DNA of 64,000 bases, from positions 372,001-436,000 of the forward strand of contig NZ_CAMPPY010000001.1 of the NCBI RefSeq assembly GCF_946902915.1, in the 5' to 3' direction. Below, in pieces: positions 8,440 to 19,537 of the stretch (positions within the stretch are counted from its first letter, which is position 1; the number at the start of each line of letters is the position of its first letter). The notes below the pieces were generated by a model, which saw only the letters and a program-made list of their open reading frames with translations, searched no databases and was not told the DNA's origin. Source of the stretch: Streptococcus sp. Marseille-Q5986. GTDB taxonomy: Bacteria; Bacillota; Bacilli; Lactobacillales; Streptococcaceae. A program made the translations under genes and the position numbers.

Positions 8440-10482
8440 ATGAGAAAATTCAATAGCCATTCGATTCCTATCCGGCTTAATTTACTGTTTGCCATTGTCA
8501 TCCTGTTGTTTATGGCCATTATTGGTCGATTGTTATATATGCAGGTGCTCAATAAAGATTTCTATGAAACAAAATTGGCTTCAGCCAGCCAGACAAGGGT
8601 AAGAACCAGTTCAGCTCGTGGACAGATCTATGATGCATCAGGGAAACCCTTGGTAGAAAACACTGTCAAGCAAGTTGTTTCTTTCACCCGAAACAATAAA
8701 ATGACGGTATCAGAATTGAAGGAGACAGCCAAGAAACTTCTCGCATATGTGAATGTAACCTCCCCTAATCTGACAGACCGTCAGATTGTAGACTACTACT
8801 TGGCGGACCAGGACGTTTACAAAAAAACAGTCGAATCCTTGCCAAGTGATAAACGCCTAGCTTCAGATGGGAACCGCTTATCTGAAGCGACTCTCTACAA
8901 TAATGCGGTTGAAAGTATTGACGTGAGTCAACTCAATTATACAGATGACCAGAAAAAGGAAATCTATCTCTTTAGTCAGCTCAATGCCGTTGAAAATTTT
9001 GCGACAGGCACCATTTCTACGGATGCCTTGAATGATACCCAAGTTGCTCTCGTTGCATCAGCGTCTAAGGAATTACCAGGCATCAGTATTTCAACCTCAT
9101 GGGATAGAAAAGTCCTAGACACTTCTTTGTCTTCAATTGTAGGTAGTGTATCAAGTGAAAAATCAGGTCTTCCAGCGGAGGAAGTGGACGCTTATTTGAA
9201 AAAAGGGTATTCTCTCAATGACCGAGTGGGAACTTCCTATCTTGAAAAGCAATATGAAGATGTTCTTCAGGGAAAACGTTCCGTCAAAGAAATCCACCTC
9301 GACCAACACGGAAATATGGAAAGTGTAGAAAATGTCGAAGAGGGAAGTAAAGGAAACAACATCAAACTAACGATTGACCTAACTTTCCAGAATGGTGTAG
9401 ATGACCTACTCAAGAGCTACTTCAACTCAGAGTTGGGCAACGGTGGAGCCAAATACTCTGAAGGAGTCTACGCTGTAGCCCTCAATCCTAAAACCGGTGC
9501 AGTTCTGGCTATGTCAGGTGTCAAGCATGATGTCGAATCCGGTAAATTAAGTTCAGATTCGCTTGGAACGATAACCAATGTCTTTGTACCAGGATCTGTC
9601 GTTAAGGCAGCGACCATCAGCTCTGGTTGGGAAAATGGGGTCTTGTCAGGCAATCAAACCTTGACAGATCAGCCGATTGTTTTCCGAGGTTCGGCTCCAA
9701 TCAATTCATGGTATACCTTGTCCTATGGCTCCTTCCCTATCACAGCAGTTGAAGCTTTGGAGTATTCTTCTAATACCTACATGGTTCAGACTGCGCTAGG
9801 GATCATGGGGCAGACCTACCAGCCAAATATGACAATCGCAACTGGACAGTTAAAGACTGCAATGGGCAAATTGCGATCAACCTTTGGGGAATATGGACTC
9901 GGAGCTTCAACAGGTATTGACCTACCAGATGAATCTACTGGATTTATTCCCAAAGACTATAGCTTTGCCAATTACATCACCAATGCCTTTGGTCAGTTTG
10001 ACAACTACACACCGATGCAGTTAGCCCAGTATGTCGCAACCATTGCAAATGATGGTGTTCGTGTGGCTCCTCGTATTGTTGAAGGCATTTATGGTAATAA
10101 TGATAAGGGAGGACTGGGTGACTTGATTCAGCAACTGCAACCGACAGAGATGAATAAGGTCAATATATCAGAATCAGATATGGCTATCTTGCAACAAGGT
10201 TTCTATCAAGTTTCGCATGGAACGAGTGCTCTGACAACTGGTCGTGCCTTTTCAAATGGCGCAGCCGTTTCCATCAGCGGGAAAACGGGGACTGCCGAAA
10301 GTTACGTTAATGGCGGTCAAAAAGCCAATAATACCAACGCAGTCGCCTATGCTCCGACTGAAAATCCCCAAATCGCTGTCGCAGTCGTCTTTCCTCATAA
10401 CACCAACCTAACAAACGGTGTCGGACCTTCAATTGCGCGCGACATTATCAATCTTTATCATCAACACCATCCAATGAATTAG
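8440..10482 (+). CDS. penA: Penicillin-binding protein 2B (class B transpeptidase)
   Basis: The 680-residue protein has one N-terminal membrane anchor (about 15-37), a dimerisation/pedestal region and a transpeptidase domain. Active-site serine 386 lies in GSVVK, the second motif is SSN at 443-445, and KTGT lies near residue 615. It cross-links peripheral peptidoglycan and is a main beta-lactam target in streptococci. Threonine follows SSN at position 446, the residue typical of susceptible alleles (resistant pneumococci often have Ala). Many residues differ from the R6 pneumococcal protein as I remember it, so this is a diverged or mosaic allele. recR follows 10 bases later. Confidence 0.95.
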   Translation: MRKFNSHSIPIRLNLLFAIVILLFMAIIGRLLYMQVLNKDFYETKLASASQTRVRTSSARGQIYDASGKPLVENTVKQVVSFTRNNKMTVSELKETAKKLLAYVNVTSPNLTDRQIVDYYLADQDVYKKTVESLPSDKRLASDGNRLSEATLYNNAVESIDVSQLNYTDDQKKEIYLFSQLNAVENFATGTISTDALNDTQVALVASASKELPGISISTSWDRKVLDTSLSSIVGSVSSEKSGLPAEEVDAYLKKGYSLNDRVGTSYLEKQYEDVLQGKRSVKEIHLDQHGNMESVENVEEGSKGNNIKLTIDLTFQNGVDDLLKSYFNSELGNGGAKYSEGVYAVALNPKTGAVLAMSGVKHDVESGKLSSDSLGTITNVFVPGSVVKAATISSGWENGVLSGNQTLTDQPIVFRGSAPINSWYTLSYGSFPITAVEALEYSSNTYMVQTALGIMGQTYQPNMTIATGQLKTAMGKLRSTFGEYGLGASTGIDLPDESTGFIPKDYSFANYITNAFGQFDNYTPMQLAQYVATIANDGVRVAPRIVEGIYGNNDKGGLGDLIQQLQPTEMNKVNISESDMAILQQGFYQVSHGTSALTTGRAFSNGAAVSISGKTGTAESYVNGGQKANNTNAVAYAPTENPQIAVAVVFPHNTNLTNGVGPSIARDIINLYHQHHPMN

Positions 10483-10492
10483 AAAGGAACAT

Positions 10493-11089
10493 ATGCTGTA
10501 TCCAACACCTATTGCCAAACTGATTGATAGCTATTCAAAGTTACCAGGTATCGGGATTAAGACGGCTACGCGTCTGGCTTTTTATACGATTGGGATGTCT
10601 GATGATGATGTCAATGAATTTGCAAAAAATCTCCTGTCTGCTAAACGAGAGTTGACCTATTGTTCCGTCTGCGGTCGTTTGACAGACGACGATCCTTGTT
10701 CTATCTGTACCGATCCAACTCGTGATCAGACAACGATTTTGGTGCTAGAGGATAGTCGTGATGTGGCGGTTATGGAAAATATCCAAGAATACCATGGACT
10801 CTATCATGTCTTACATGGCCTTATTTCTCCCATGAATGGCATTAGTCCAGATGATATCAATCTCAAGAGTCTCATGACCCGTCTTATGGATAGTGAGGTT
10901 TCAGAAGTGATTGTAGCCACAAATGCTACAGCAGATGGGGAAGCGACTTCGATGTATCTTTCTCGCCTGCTCAAACCAGCTGGCATCAAGGTCACTCGCC
11001 TGGCGCGAGGCCTCGCTGTGGGAGCAGATATCGAGTATGCGGACGAAGTGACCCTCTTACGGGCTATTGAAAATCGGACAGAGTTGTAA
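10493..11089 (+). CDS. recR: Recombination mediator RecR
   Basis: At 198 residues it has the full family length. Domains in order are an N-terminal HhH region ([15 protein letters not shown]), a C4 zinc finger ([16 protein letters not shown], about 57-72), a Toprim domain and a C-terminal Walker-B-like segment. RecR with RecO loads RecA on SSB-coated gaps. The pbp2b-recR-ddl order is the normal streptococcal arrangement. Confidence 0.96.
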   Translation: MLYPTPIAKLIDSYSKLPGIGIKTATRLAFYTIGMSDDDVNEFAKNLLSAKRELTYCSVCGRLTDDDPCSICTDPTRDQTTILVLEDSRDVAVMENIQEYHGLYHVLHGLISPMNGISPDDINLKSLMTRLMDSEVSEVIVATNATADGEATSMYLSRLLKPAGIKVTRLARGLAVGADIEYADEVTLLRAIENRTEL

Positions 11090-11188
11090 GTGTAGACAAA
11101 TTTACGAACTTCATTTTCAAGTTTTAAAAAACCAAGCAAATATGATATACTAAAGAGCGAGTATTCTAGTAGAATTAGGACAAATAAT

Positions 11189-12232
11189 ATGAAACAAACG
11201 ATTATTCTTTTATATGGTGGACGGAGTGCAGAGCGTGAAGTCTCTGTCCTTTCAGCGGAAAGTGTTATGCGTGCGGTCAACTACGAGCGTTTCACAGTCA
11301 AGAATTTCTTCATCAGCCAGTCAGGTGACTTTATCAAAACGCAAGAATTTAGTCAGACTCCAGGGCAAGAGGATCGTCTCATGACCAATGAAACCATTGA
11401 TTGGGATAAGCAGGTTGCACCAAGTGCCATCTACGAAGAAGGTGCAGTGGTCTTTCCAGTTCTTCACGGTCCGATGGGAGAAGATGGTTCTGTTCAAGGA
11501 TTCTTGGAAGTTTTGAAAATGCCCTATGTCGGCTGTAATATCTTGTCATCCAGTCTTGCCATGGATAAAATCACGACTAAACGTGTTCTGGAATCTGCTG
11601 GTATTGCCCAAGTTCCTTATGTGGCTATCGTTGAAGGTGACGATGTGACTGCTAGAATCGCTGAAGTGGAAGAAAAATTAACTTATCCAGTCTTCACTAA
11701 GCCGTCAAACATGGGTTCTAGTGTCGGTATTTCCAGATCAGAAAATCAAGAAGAACTCCGCCAAGCTTTGAAACTTGCCTTCCAATATGACAGCCGTGTC
11801 TTAGTAGAGCAAGGGGTCAATGCTCGTGAAATCGAGGTTGGTCTCTTGGGGAACTACGATGTCAAAAGTACGCTACCAGGAGAAGTGGTCAAGGATGTTG
11901 CCTTTTATGACTACGATGCCAAGTATATTGATAACAAGATTACTATGGATATTCCAGCCAAAGTCAGTGATGATGTGGTAGCTGTCATGCGTCGAAATGC
12001 GGAAACAGCCTTCCGTGCCATTGGTGGCCTTGGTCTATCTCGTTGCGATTTCTTCTATACAGATAAGGGAGAGATTTTCCTAAACGAGCTCAATACTATG
12101 CCAGGTTTCACCCAGTGGTCTATGTATCCACTACTTTGGGATAAAATGGGAATCAGTTACCCAGACCTAATCGAGCGTTTGGTTGATCTTGCCAAGGAAA
12201 GTTTTGACAAGCGCGAAGCGCATTTGCTATAA
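11189..12232 (+). CDS. ddl: D-alanine--D-alanine ligase
   Basis: A 347-residue ATP-grasp enzyme. The N-terminal [13 protein letters not shown] motif, the central [15 protein letters not shown]-binding region and the C-terminal [12 protein letters not shown] metal/substrate region are all present. It makes the D-Ala-D-Ala dipeptide that MurF attaches to the peptidoglycan precursor. The start at 11189 is weakly preceded by AGGACAAATA. A -10-like TATACT lies near 11145-11155, so the gene probably has its own promoter in the 99-base gap after recR. Confidence 0.96.
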   Translation: MKQTIILLYGGRSAEREVSVLSAESVMRAVNYERFTVKNFFISQSGDFIKTQEFSQTPGQEDRLMTNETIDWDKQVAPSAIYEEGAVVFPVLHGPMGEDGSVQGFLEVLKMPYVGCNILSSSLAMDKITTKRVLESAGIAQVPYVAIVEGDDVTARIAEVEEKLTYPVFTKPSNMGSSVGISRSENQEELRQALKLAFQYDSRVLVEQGVNAREIEVGLLGNYDVKSTLPGEVVKDVAFYDYDAKYIDNKITMDIPAKVSDDVVAVMRRNAETAFRAIGGLGLSRCDFFYTDKGEIFLNELNTMPGFTQWSMYPLLWDKMGISYPDLIERLVDLAKESFDKREAHLL

Positions 12233-12242
12233 AATGAAAGAG

Positions 12243-12303
12243 AGGGTAGAAGCCAGAACCATCACTGTAAGGTGATCAGAGTTCTCGGACTTCGACCCTT
12301 TTT
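12243..12303 (+). terminator. Long hairpin between ddl and murF (terminator or attenuator)
   Basis: AGGGT, GAAG and AGAAC on the 5' side pair with GTTCT, CTTC and ACCCT on the 3' side, with an inner ATCAC/GTGAT stem, followed by TTTTT. It is a compound stem ending in a T-run 12 bases before murF. Since murF shows no obvious promoter of its own, partial read-through is likely. Confidence 0.7.
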
Positions 12304-12315
12304 AAAGGAGTAGAA

Positions 12316-13689
12316 ATGAAACTTACAATTCACGAAGTTGCCCAAGCTGTTGGAGCTAAAAATGATATCAGCATCTTTGAGGACACCCAGTTAGAAAAGG
12401 CTGAGTTTGACAGTCGTTTGATTACGACAGGGGACTTGTTTGTGCCTCTAAAAGGTGCGCGTGATGGTCATGACTTTATCGAAACAGCCTTTGAAAATGG
12501 CGCTGCTGTAACCCTGTCTGAGAAAGAGCTTGCAAATCATCCCTACATTCTAGTAGATGATGTGCTGACTGCCTTTCAAACCCTCGCTGCCTACTATCTT
12601 GAGAAAACAGCTGTTGATGTCTTTGCAGTCACGGGTTCAAATGGCAAGACAACGACCAAGGATATGTTGGCGCACTTGCTATCAACAACCTACAAAACCT
12701 ACAAAACACAAGGCAATTATAATAACGAGATAGGTCTTCCTTACACAGTTCTCCATATGCCTGAAGGAACAGAAAAGTTGGTCTTGGAGATGGGGCAGGA
12801 TCACTTAGGTGATATCCATCTCTTGTCTGAATTGACTCACCCAAAAACAGGCATTGTGACCTTGGTTGGAGAGGCTCATTTGGCCTTTTTCAAAGACCGT
12901 TCGGAGATCGCTAAAGGGAAGATGCAAATTGCAGACGGTATGGCTTCAGGTTCTTTGCTTTTGGCACCAGCCGACTCCATTATAGAGGATTACTTGCCAA
13001 CTGATAAAAAGGTGGTCCGTTTTGGGCAAGGAGCAGAGTTGGAAATTACAGACTTGGTTGAGCGCAAGGATAGTCTGACCTTTAAGGCTAATTTCTTGGA
13101 ACAAGCCCTCGATTTGCCAGTGACTGGTAAGTACAATGCCACTAATGCCATGATTGCATCCTATGTTGCCCTACAAGAAGAAGTGTCAGAGGAACAGATT
13201 GGTCAGGTCTTCCAAGATCTTGAATTGACGCGTAACCGTACTGAGTGGAAGAAAGTAGCCAATGGAGCAGATATCCTGTCAGATGTGTATAATGCCAATC
13301 CAACTGCTATGAAGTTGATTTTAGAGACTTTTTCGGCTATTCCAGCTAATGAAGGTGGCAAGAAAATTGTAGTGTTGGCGGATATGAAGGAACTGGGCGA
13401 CCAGTCTATTCAGCTCCATAACCAGATGATTTTAAGTCTTTCCCCAGATGTGTTGGATACTGTCATTTTCTACGGAGAAGACATTGCCGAATTGGCACAA
13501 CTGGCTAGTCAAATGTTCCCAATCGGTCACGTTTATTACTTCAAAAAAACAGCCGACGAGGACCAATTTGAAGACCTAGTCAAGCAGGTTAAGGAAAGCC
13601 TCAGTGCCAATGACCAAATTTTGCTCAAAGGCTCTAACTCTATGAATCTAGCCAAGTTGGTAGAAAGTTTAGAAAATGAATGCAAGTGA
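12316..13689 (+). CDS. murF: UDP-MurNAc-tripeptide--D-Ala-D-Ala ligase
   Basis: The 457-residue Mur ligase has the ATP-binding loop GSNGKTTTKDM near residue 110, the central NEIGLP/EMGQDHLGDI regions and the NAMIASY/RTEW segments that bind UMP-tripeptide. It completes the cytoplasmic peptidoglycan pentapeptide with the dipeptide made by Ddl, encoded just upstream. SD AAAGGAG lies 6 bases before the ATG. Its end overlaps the next gene by 14 bases. Confidence 0.96.
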   Translation: MKLTIHEVAQAVGAKNDISIFEDTQLEKAEFDSRLITTGDLFVPLKGARDGHDFIETAFENGAAVTLSEKELANHPYILVDDVLTAFQTLAAYYLEKTAVDVFAVTGSNGKTTTKDMLAHLLSTTYKTYKTQGNYNNEIGLPYTVLHMPEGTEKLVLEMGQDHLGDIHLLSELTHPKTGIVTLVGEAHLAFFKDRSEIAKGKMQIADGMASGSLLLAPADSIIEDYLPTDKKVVRFGQGAELEITDLVERKDSLTFKANFLEQALDLPVTGKYNATNAMIASYVALQEEVSEEQIGQVFQDLELTRNRTEWKKVANGADILSDVYNANPTAMKLILETFSAIPANEGGKKIVVLADMKELGDQSIQLHNQMILSLSPDVLDTVIFYGEDIAELAQLASQMFPIGHVYYFKKTADEDQFEDLVKQVKESLSANDQILLKGSNSMNLAKLVESLENECK

Positions 13690-14287
13690 TTTTGCTAAGT
13701 ATCTTCAAAGAATGATTGCCATTACAGATACTGGATTAACCTTTACAAAAGATCCTTTTGACCGTGAGCGCTACGAAGACTTGCGAAGTCTGTTATCTGA
13801 AATGTTGAATCAAGCATCAGACCTTGATTCCGAAGAAGTGGCAGAAGTCTTGAAGCCAATGTCCGCTTATGCAACTCCGTTAATGGACGTCCGTGCTTGG
13901 ATTGTTGAGGACGAAAAGGTTTGTCTGGTTAGGGGACAAGGAGAGGATAGTTGGGCTTTGCCAGGTGGCTTTGGTGAGGTCGGTTATTCACCAACTGAAA
14001 ATATTCTTAAAGAAATTGAAGAAGAAACCGGTTTTACAGCAAAAGCTGAAAGGTTACTTGCAGTTTTTGACACCAATCGTTTCCAACTACAGAGCAAACA
14101 ATATGCAAAATTTGTCTTTGAATGTAAGCTTCTTGATGGACAATTTCAAGAGAATCAAGAAATTGCTGAGCTTCAATTTTTTGCCATTAACCAACTGCCA
14201 GCCTTATCTGAAAAACGCATCACCAAGGAGCAAATGGAGATTCTTTGGCAGGTTCATAAAGGACAAAGAGACCAATATGTCGATTAG
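13676..14287 (+). CDS. Nudix hydrolase with N-terminal Nudix_N_2-like helical domain
   Basis: The 203-residue protein has a helical N-terminal region (about 1-65) followed by a Nudix fold. The Nudix box GGFGEVGYSPTENILKEIEE is followed by ETGF and shows two departures from the consensus: Tyr where the usual Glu of the GES segment stands and Lys for the usual Arg. This variant is familiar from YjhB-like family members, so it need not mean loss of activity. The substrate is probably a nucleotide sugar such as ADP-ribose. The start codon lies inside murF, which suggests coupling. Confidence 0.85.
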   Translation: MNASDFAKYLQRMIAITDTGLTFTKDPFDRERYEDLRSLLSEMLNQASDLDSEEVAEVLKPMSAYATPLMDVRAWIVEDEKVCLVRGQGEDSWALPGGFGEVGYSPTENILKEIEEETGFTAKAERLLAVFDTNRFQLQSKQYAKFVFECKLLDGQFQENQEIAELQFFAINQLPALSEKRITKEQMEILWQVHKGQRDQYVD

Positions 14288-14384
14288 TTTATGCTAGAGA
14301 AGTCGATAAATCAAAAAAGGGTGTTTGTAAAGTGCATTTCTGCAATACAAATGATATAATAGGTTGCGAATTTAAGACGCAAGT

Positions 14385-14405
14385 ATTCTATGCATAGTAT
14401 AGAAT
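14385..14405. other. Inverted repeat and leader upstream of ywaF-like gene
   Basis: ATTCTAT and ATAGAAT form an inverted repeat in the leader downstream of a TATAAT box at 14355-14360. A second short hairpin with GGTCG/CGAC and flanking A/T runs lies near 14427-14450. Function unknown; it could be an operator or an attenuator. Confidence 0.35.
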
Positions 14406-14481
14406 CAAGTATTTTCAAAAAATTAAAAAGGTCGAGCGGCGACTTTTATACTGCTCTGGCTAGATGAATGAGGAAGAGAAT

Positions 14482-15186
14482 ATGAATTTGTGGGATCAAT
14501 TGTTTACCACGCAGATATCAGAACCGCCCCAGATTGAACTCCATTGGTATATTGGTTTGTTATGTTTACTGGCCTTTACTATTTATGCTTCTTATCGTTT
14601 TCGTGACAAAGTGGCCTACCAACGATTTATTCAGATTCTTCAATCTGTTCAATTGATTGTTCTGTATAGCTGGTATTGGGGAAACCATCTACCCTTGTCA
14701 GAAAGTTTACCCTTCTATCATTGCCGTGTAGCCATGTTTGCCTTGCTCCTGATCCCGGGAGCCTCTAAGTACAAGCAATACTTTGCCCTTCTAGGAACCT
14801 TTGGGGTAACAGCGGCTCTGACTTATCCACTATTTGATCCTTATCCGTTTCCACATGTGACCATCCTGTCCTTCTTTATCGGACATGTGGCACTTTTGGG
14901 AAATGCACTCTTATACTTGTTTAAAAACTATGAAGCTTCCCTGCTCAACTTCAAAAATGTGGCGGTGATTACCTTCACCTTGAACGCTTTGATATGGGTT
15001 GTTAATTTAGTTGTCAGTGGGGATTATGGTTTCTTAACGAGACCGCCACTTGTTGGAAATCACGGACAACTTTTGAATTACCTCATTGTTTCGAGCGTTA
15101 TCGTGATAGCAATTTGCGTAACAGCAAAATTGCTAGAGATTTTTTTACAGCAAAAATCGCAAGAATTTATTCAAGAGAAGGTCTAA
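14482..15186 (+). CDS. YwaF/TIGR02206-family integral membrane protein
   Basis: The protein has 234 residues from the ATG at 14482, preferred because GAGGAA sits before it; an upstream in-frame ATG at 14464 has no ribosome site. About six or seven hydrophobic segments fill nearly the whole length, with an HCR-containing loop (FYHCRVAMFALLLIPG). TIGR02206 proteins are conserved membrane proteins of unknown function. It has its own promoter and terminator. Confidence 0.8.
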   Translation: MNLWDQLFTTQISEPPQIELHWYIGLLCLLAFTIYASYRFRDKVAYQRFIQILQSVQLIVLYSWYWGNHLPLSESLPFYHCRVAMFALLLIPGASKYKQYFALLGTFGVTAALTYPLFDPYPFPHVTILSFFIGHVALLGNALLYLFKNYEASLLNFKNVAVITFTLNALIWVVNLVVSGDYGFLTRPPLVGNHGQLLNYLIVSSVIVIAICVTAKLLEIFLQQKSQEFIQEKV

Positions 15187-15202
15187 ATAGACCTTCTTTT
15201 TT
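15176..15202 (+). terminator. Rho-independent terminator after ywaF-like gene
   Basis: AGAAGGTCTA and TAGACCTTCT form a perfect stem around AA, followed by TTTTT. The stem includes the stop codon of the gene. Confidence 0.85.
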
Positions 15203-15304
15203 GATGGGTTATAAATATTATCGAATTGTTGACAAGAACATCAAAAACTTTTTCTAGAAGAAAAATTTTCTAATATTTTCTCAAAAAACATGTAGGAAAT
15301 TTAC

Positions 15305-15341
15305 GAAAAACTAAGCATGATTAGTTTTTTTGTGTTATAAT
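15305..15341 (+). promoter_or_regulatory. ftsA promoter directly behind a small hairpin
   Basis: AAAAACTAA and TTAGTTTTT form a hairpin with a T-run (15306-15331). Five bases on is an extended -10 box (TG-T-TATAAT, -10 hexamer 15336-15341). The hairpin probably insulates the division operon from upstream read-through. No good -35 is seen, consistent with an extended -10 promoter. Confidence 0.6.
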
Positions 15342-15418
15342 ATTCTTTGAATAGCTATGTCCAAACATAGTTATTAAATAGAAGTGAGAAACTTGGAAGA
15401 TAGAGAGGATGCGATGCA

Positions 15419-16789
15419 ATGACTAGAGATGGTTTTTTTACAGGCTTAGATATCGGAACTAGCTCCATTAAGGTGTTAGTTGCTGAGCATAGGGATGGCG
15501 AAGTAAATGTAATTGGTGTTAGTAATGCCAAAAGTAAAGGTGTAAAGGACGGAATTATTGTTGATATTGAAGCAGCTGCTTCAGCAATCAAATCTGCAAT
15601 CACACAGGCAGAAGAGAAAGCAGGCATTTCTATCAAGTCTGTCAACGTTGGTCTTCCAGCAAATCTCTTGCAGGTCGAACCAACACAAGGAATGATTTCT
15701 GTAACATCAGATACAAAAGAAATCACAGATCAGGATGTTGAAGATGTTGTTAAGTCAGCTTTGACAAAGAGCATGACTCCTGATCGTGAAGTAATTACCT
15801 TTATTCCAGAAGAGTTCATCGTGGATGGTTTCCAAGGAATTCGTGACCCTCGTGGTATGATGGGGGTTCGCTTGGAAATGCGCGGTCTGCTTTACACAGG
15901 ACCTCGTACGATTCTACACAATCTCCGCAAGACAGTTGAGTGTGTAGGTATCCAGGTTGATAATGTGATTATTTCACCTTTGGCAATTGTGAACTCAGTC
16001 CTCAATGAAGGCGAACGTGAATTTGGTGCGACTGTCATTGACATGGGTGGAGGTCAGACTACTGTAGCGACTATCCGCAACCAAGAATTGCAATTTACCA
16101 ACATCTACCAAGAAGGTGGAGATTACGTTACAAAAGACATTTCTAAAGTCTTGAAAACATCTCAAAAGATTGCAGAAAGTTTGAAACTGAACTATGGTGA
16201 AGCTTATGTTCCACTAGCAAGTAATGAAACTTTCCAAGTTGAAGTAATTGGTGAAGTAGAGCCTGTTGAAGTGACAGAGAGCTACTTAGCAGAAATTATC
16301 TCAGCACGCATCAAACATATCTTTGACCAAATCAAACAAGAGTTGGAAAGAAGACACTTGTTAGATTTGCTAGGAGGTATCGTCCTTATCGGTGGAAATG
16401 CAATTTTGCCGGGAGTTGTTGAATTAGCCCAAGAAGTATTTGGTGTTCGAGTAAAACTCTATGTACCAAATCAGGTTGGAATTCGCAACCCTGCATTTGC
16501 TCACGTGATTAGTTTATCTGAGTTTGCTGGTAAATTGACCGAAGTCAATCTTCTTGCTCAAAAAGCAGTTAAAGGAGATGAATTCCTTCGTCAAAAACCA
16601 ATCAACTTTGGTATTCCAAATCAACGTTTGAATCCTGTAGCGCAACCAAGTCCGGCACAAACAGCTCCAGCTGAAACTGTGCAGGAAACTCCAGTTGCTC
16701 CCAAGGAAGAATTCCAAGCAAGTTCTCAAAGTAAACCGAAGCTAATAGAACGTTTCCGTGGTTTAATCGGAAGCATGTTTGATGAATAA
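15419..16789 (+). CDS. ftsA: Cell division protein FtsA
   Basis: The 456-residue actin-like ATPase has phosphate-1 motif GLDIGTSSIKVLV near the start, the SHS2/1C domain region (about 85-165), phosphate-2 VIDMGGGQTT near 205 and the adenosine motif GGIVLIGGNAILPG near 320. A proline/glutamine-rich linker precedes a C-terminal amphipathic helix (KLIERFRGLIGSMFD) that tethers FtsZ to the membrane. ftsZ follows 16 bases later. Confidence 0.97.
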   Translation: MTRDGFFTGLDIGTSSIKVLVAEHRDGEVNVIGVSNAKSKGVKDGIIVDIEAAASAIKSAITQAEEKAGISIKSVNVGLPANLLQVEPTQGMISVTSDTKEITDQDVEDVVKSALTKSMTPDREVITFIPEEFIVDGFQGIRDPRGMMGVRLEMRGLLYTGPRTILHNLRKTVECVGIQVDNVIISPLAIVNSVLNEGEREFGATVIDMGGGQTTVATIRNQELQFTNIYQEGGDYVTKDISKVLKTSQKIAESLKLNYGEAYVPLASNETFQVEVIGEVEPVEVTESYLAEIISARIKHIFDQIKQELERRHLLDLLGGIVLIGGNAILPGVVELAQEVFGVRVKLYVPNQVGIRNPAFAHVISLSEFAGKLTEVNLLAQKAVKGDEFLRQKPINFGIPNQRLNPVAQPSPAQTAPAETVQETPVAPKEEFQASSQSKPKLIERFRGLIGSMFDE

Positions 16790-16799
16790 AAGAGGATAA

Positions 16800-18062
<1,263 letters not shown>

Positions 18063-18065
18063 TCA

Positions 18066-18737
18066 ATGAATTTGAAAAAAAATACTGAATTAGTTTTTCA
18101 GCAAATTGCTGATGCTAGTCAAAAAGCCAACCGTAATCTAGATGCTGTTTCAGTAATCGCAGTGACAAAATATGTAGATGTACAAACAGCGGAAGCCTTG
18201 CTTCCGCTTGGTATCCATCATATCGGTGAAAATCGAGTTGATAAGTTTTTAGAAAAATATCAGGTCTTGAAAGATTACCCAGTCACTTGGCATTTAATAG
18301 GAACACTACAGAGACGGAAAGTAAAAGAAGTAATCCCATATGTGGATTACTTTCATGCTTTAGACTCCCTAAAGTTAGCACAGGAAATTCAAAAGAGAAC
18401 AGTTCATGTTATCAAGTGTTTCTTGCAGGTTAATATTTCTGGGGAAGAAAGCAAGCATGGGTTTTCAAAAGGAGAATTGCTAGAACTTTTGCCAGAATTG
18501 GCTAAGTTAGATCAGATTGAGTATGTTGGTTTAATGACCATGGCTCCTTTTGAGGCAGACAGTGATGAATTGAAAGAAATTTTCAAGGATACGCAGGCTC
18601 TGCAAGCAGAAATTAGAGAAAAACAAATCCCTAATATGCCGATGACAGAGCTAAGCATGGGAATGAGTCGTGACTTTAAAGAAGCGATTCAGTTCGGCTC
18701 GACCTTTGTTCGAATCGGTACAGCATTTTTTAAATAG
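18066..18737 (+). CDS. ylmE: YggS/YlmE-family PLP homeostasis protein
   Basis: The 223-residue protein is an alanine-racemase-like TIM barrel without a racemase C-terminal domain. The PLP lysine lies in VIAVTKYV (about residue 35), HIGENRVDKFLEK follows, and the phosphate-binding end motif is LSMGMSRDFKEAI. The family buffers pyridoxal phosphate and has no confirmed enzymatic reaction. It starts 3 bases after ftsZ with a poor ribosome site, so it relies on coupling. Confidence 0.92.
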   Translation: MNLKKNTELVFQQIADASQKANRNLDAVSVIAVTKYVDVQTAEALLPLGIHHIGENRVDKFLEKYQVLKDYPVTWHLIGTLQRRKVKEVIPYVDYFHALDSLKLAQEIQKRTVHVIKCFLQVNISGEESKHGFSKGELLELLPELAKLDQIEYVGLMTMAPFEADSDELKEIFKDTQALQAEIREKQIPNMPMTELSMGMSRDFKEAIQFGSTFVRIGTAFFK

Positions 18738-18746
18738 GAGAGAGCT

Positions 18747-19277
18747 ATGTCTTTAAAAGATAGATTCGATAAATTTATAGATTATTTTACAGAAGATGGA
18801 GAAGACGTGACCAACTACCAAATTCAACAAGAGGAGACTGTTAGTCCAACCATCTCATCTTCTAAAGAATTACCAGCATCTGCTCAGCCGGGATCAGTAA
18901 AAGATACGAATATTACTCGCCTCCATGCTCGTCAACAAGAGTTGGCAAAGCAAAACCATCACTCAGATGAGAAAGTGACGATTGATGTTCGTTATCCAAG
19001 AAAGTATGAGGATGCAACTGAGATTGTTGATTTGTTAACTGGAAATGAAAGTATCTTGATTGATTTCCAATACATGACAGAAGTACAAGCGCGTCGCTGT
19101 CTTGATTACTTGGATGGAGCTCGTCACGTCTTGGCTGGAAATATGAAGAAAGTTGCGAGTACGATGTATCTATTGACGCCTGTCAACGTTATCGTGAATA
19201 TTGAAGATATCAAACTTCCAGATGAATCACAAGGTGCCGAGTTTGGCTTTGATATTAAACGAAATAGAGCAAGATAA
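18747..19277 (+). CDS. sepF: Cell division protein SepF
   Basis: The 176-residue protein has an N-terminal amphipathic helix ([14 protein letters not shown]) for membrane binding, a Ser/Thr/Gln-rich linker and a C-terminal globular DUF552 domain (about 80-165, with [16 protein letters not shown] and [16 protein letters not shown]). SepF bundles FtsZ filaments and anchors them with FtsA. Its final base is the first base of the next start (TAATG). Confidence 0.96.
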   Translation: MSLKDRFDKFIDYFTEDGEDVTNYQIQQEETVSPTISSSKELPASAQPGSVKDTNITRLHARQQELAKQNHHSDEKVTIDVRYPRKYEDATEIVDLLTGNESILIDFQYMTEVQARRCLDYLDGARHVLAGNMKKVASTMYLLTPVNVIVNIEDIKLPDESQGAEFGFDIKRNRAR

Positions 19278-19537
19278 TGATTTTCTTAATCCGTTTAATT
19301 CAGAATGCAGTTAGCATTTACTCCATCATTCTCGTTGCATTTGCTCTTCTTTCATGGTTTCCAAATGCCTATGAAAGTCAACTAGGTCGCTTAGTCATCA
19401 GACTTGCTCGTCCAGTTATCGAGCCACTTCGTAAGCTCAATTTACAATTTGCTGGTCTTGATTTTACGGTCTGGACCGCGCTGATTCTGATCCAGCTTCT
19501 TGGAAATATCTTAACACGACTAGTACTATTACTATGA
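19277..19537 (+). CDS. ylmG: YggT-family membrane protein YlmG
   Basis: The 86-residue protein has two hydrophobic segments (about 3-25 and 62-84) separated by the YggT signature with LVIRLARPVIEPLRKL. Members occur in division clusters and affect septation or osmotic tolerance; the molecular role is not established. It overlaps sepF by one base and ylmH by four. Confidence 0.92.
   Translation: MIFLIRLIQNAVSIYSIILVAFALLSWFPNAYESQLGRLVIRLARPVIEPLRKLNLQFAGLDFTVWTALILIQLLGNILTRLVLLL

Noticed and set aside
10804..11280. 158-codon minus-strand frame across recR and ddl.
   Set aside because: It covers the ends of two sure genes and the promoter gap; no start signal or recognisable domain.
13676..14287. 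Nudix protein considered inactive because of the altered Nudix box.
   Set aside because: The KE-x-x-EE-x-G core remains and the same variant occurs in YjhB-like relatives, so inactivity is not supported.
15229..15234. TTGACA upstream of ftsA considered as the ftsA -35.
   Set aside because: No -10 at correct spacing; the TATAAT used lies about 100 bases further on.
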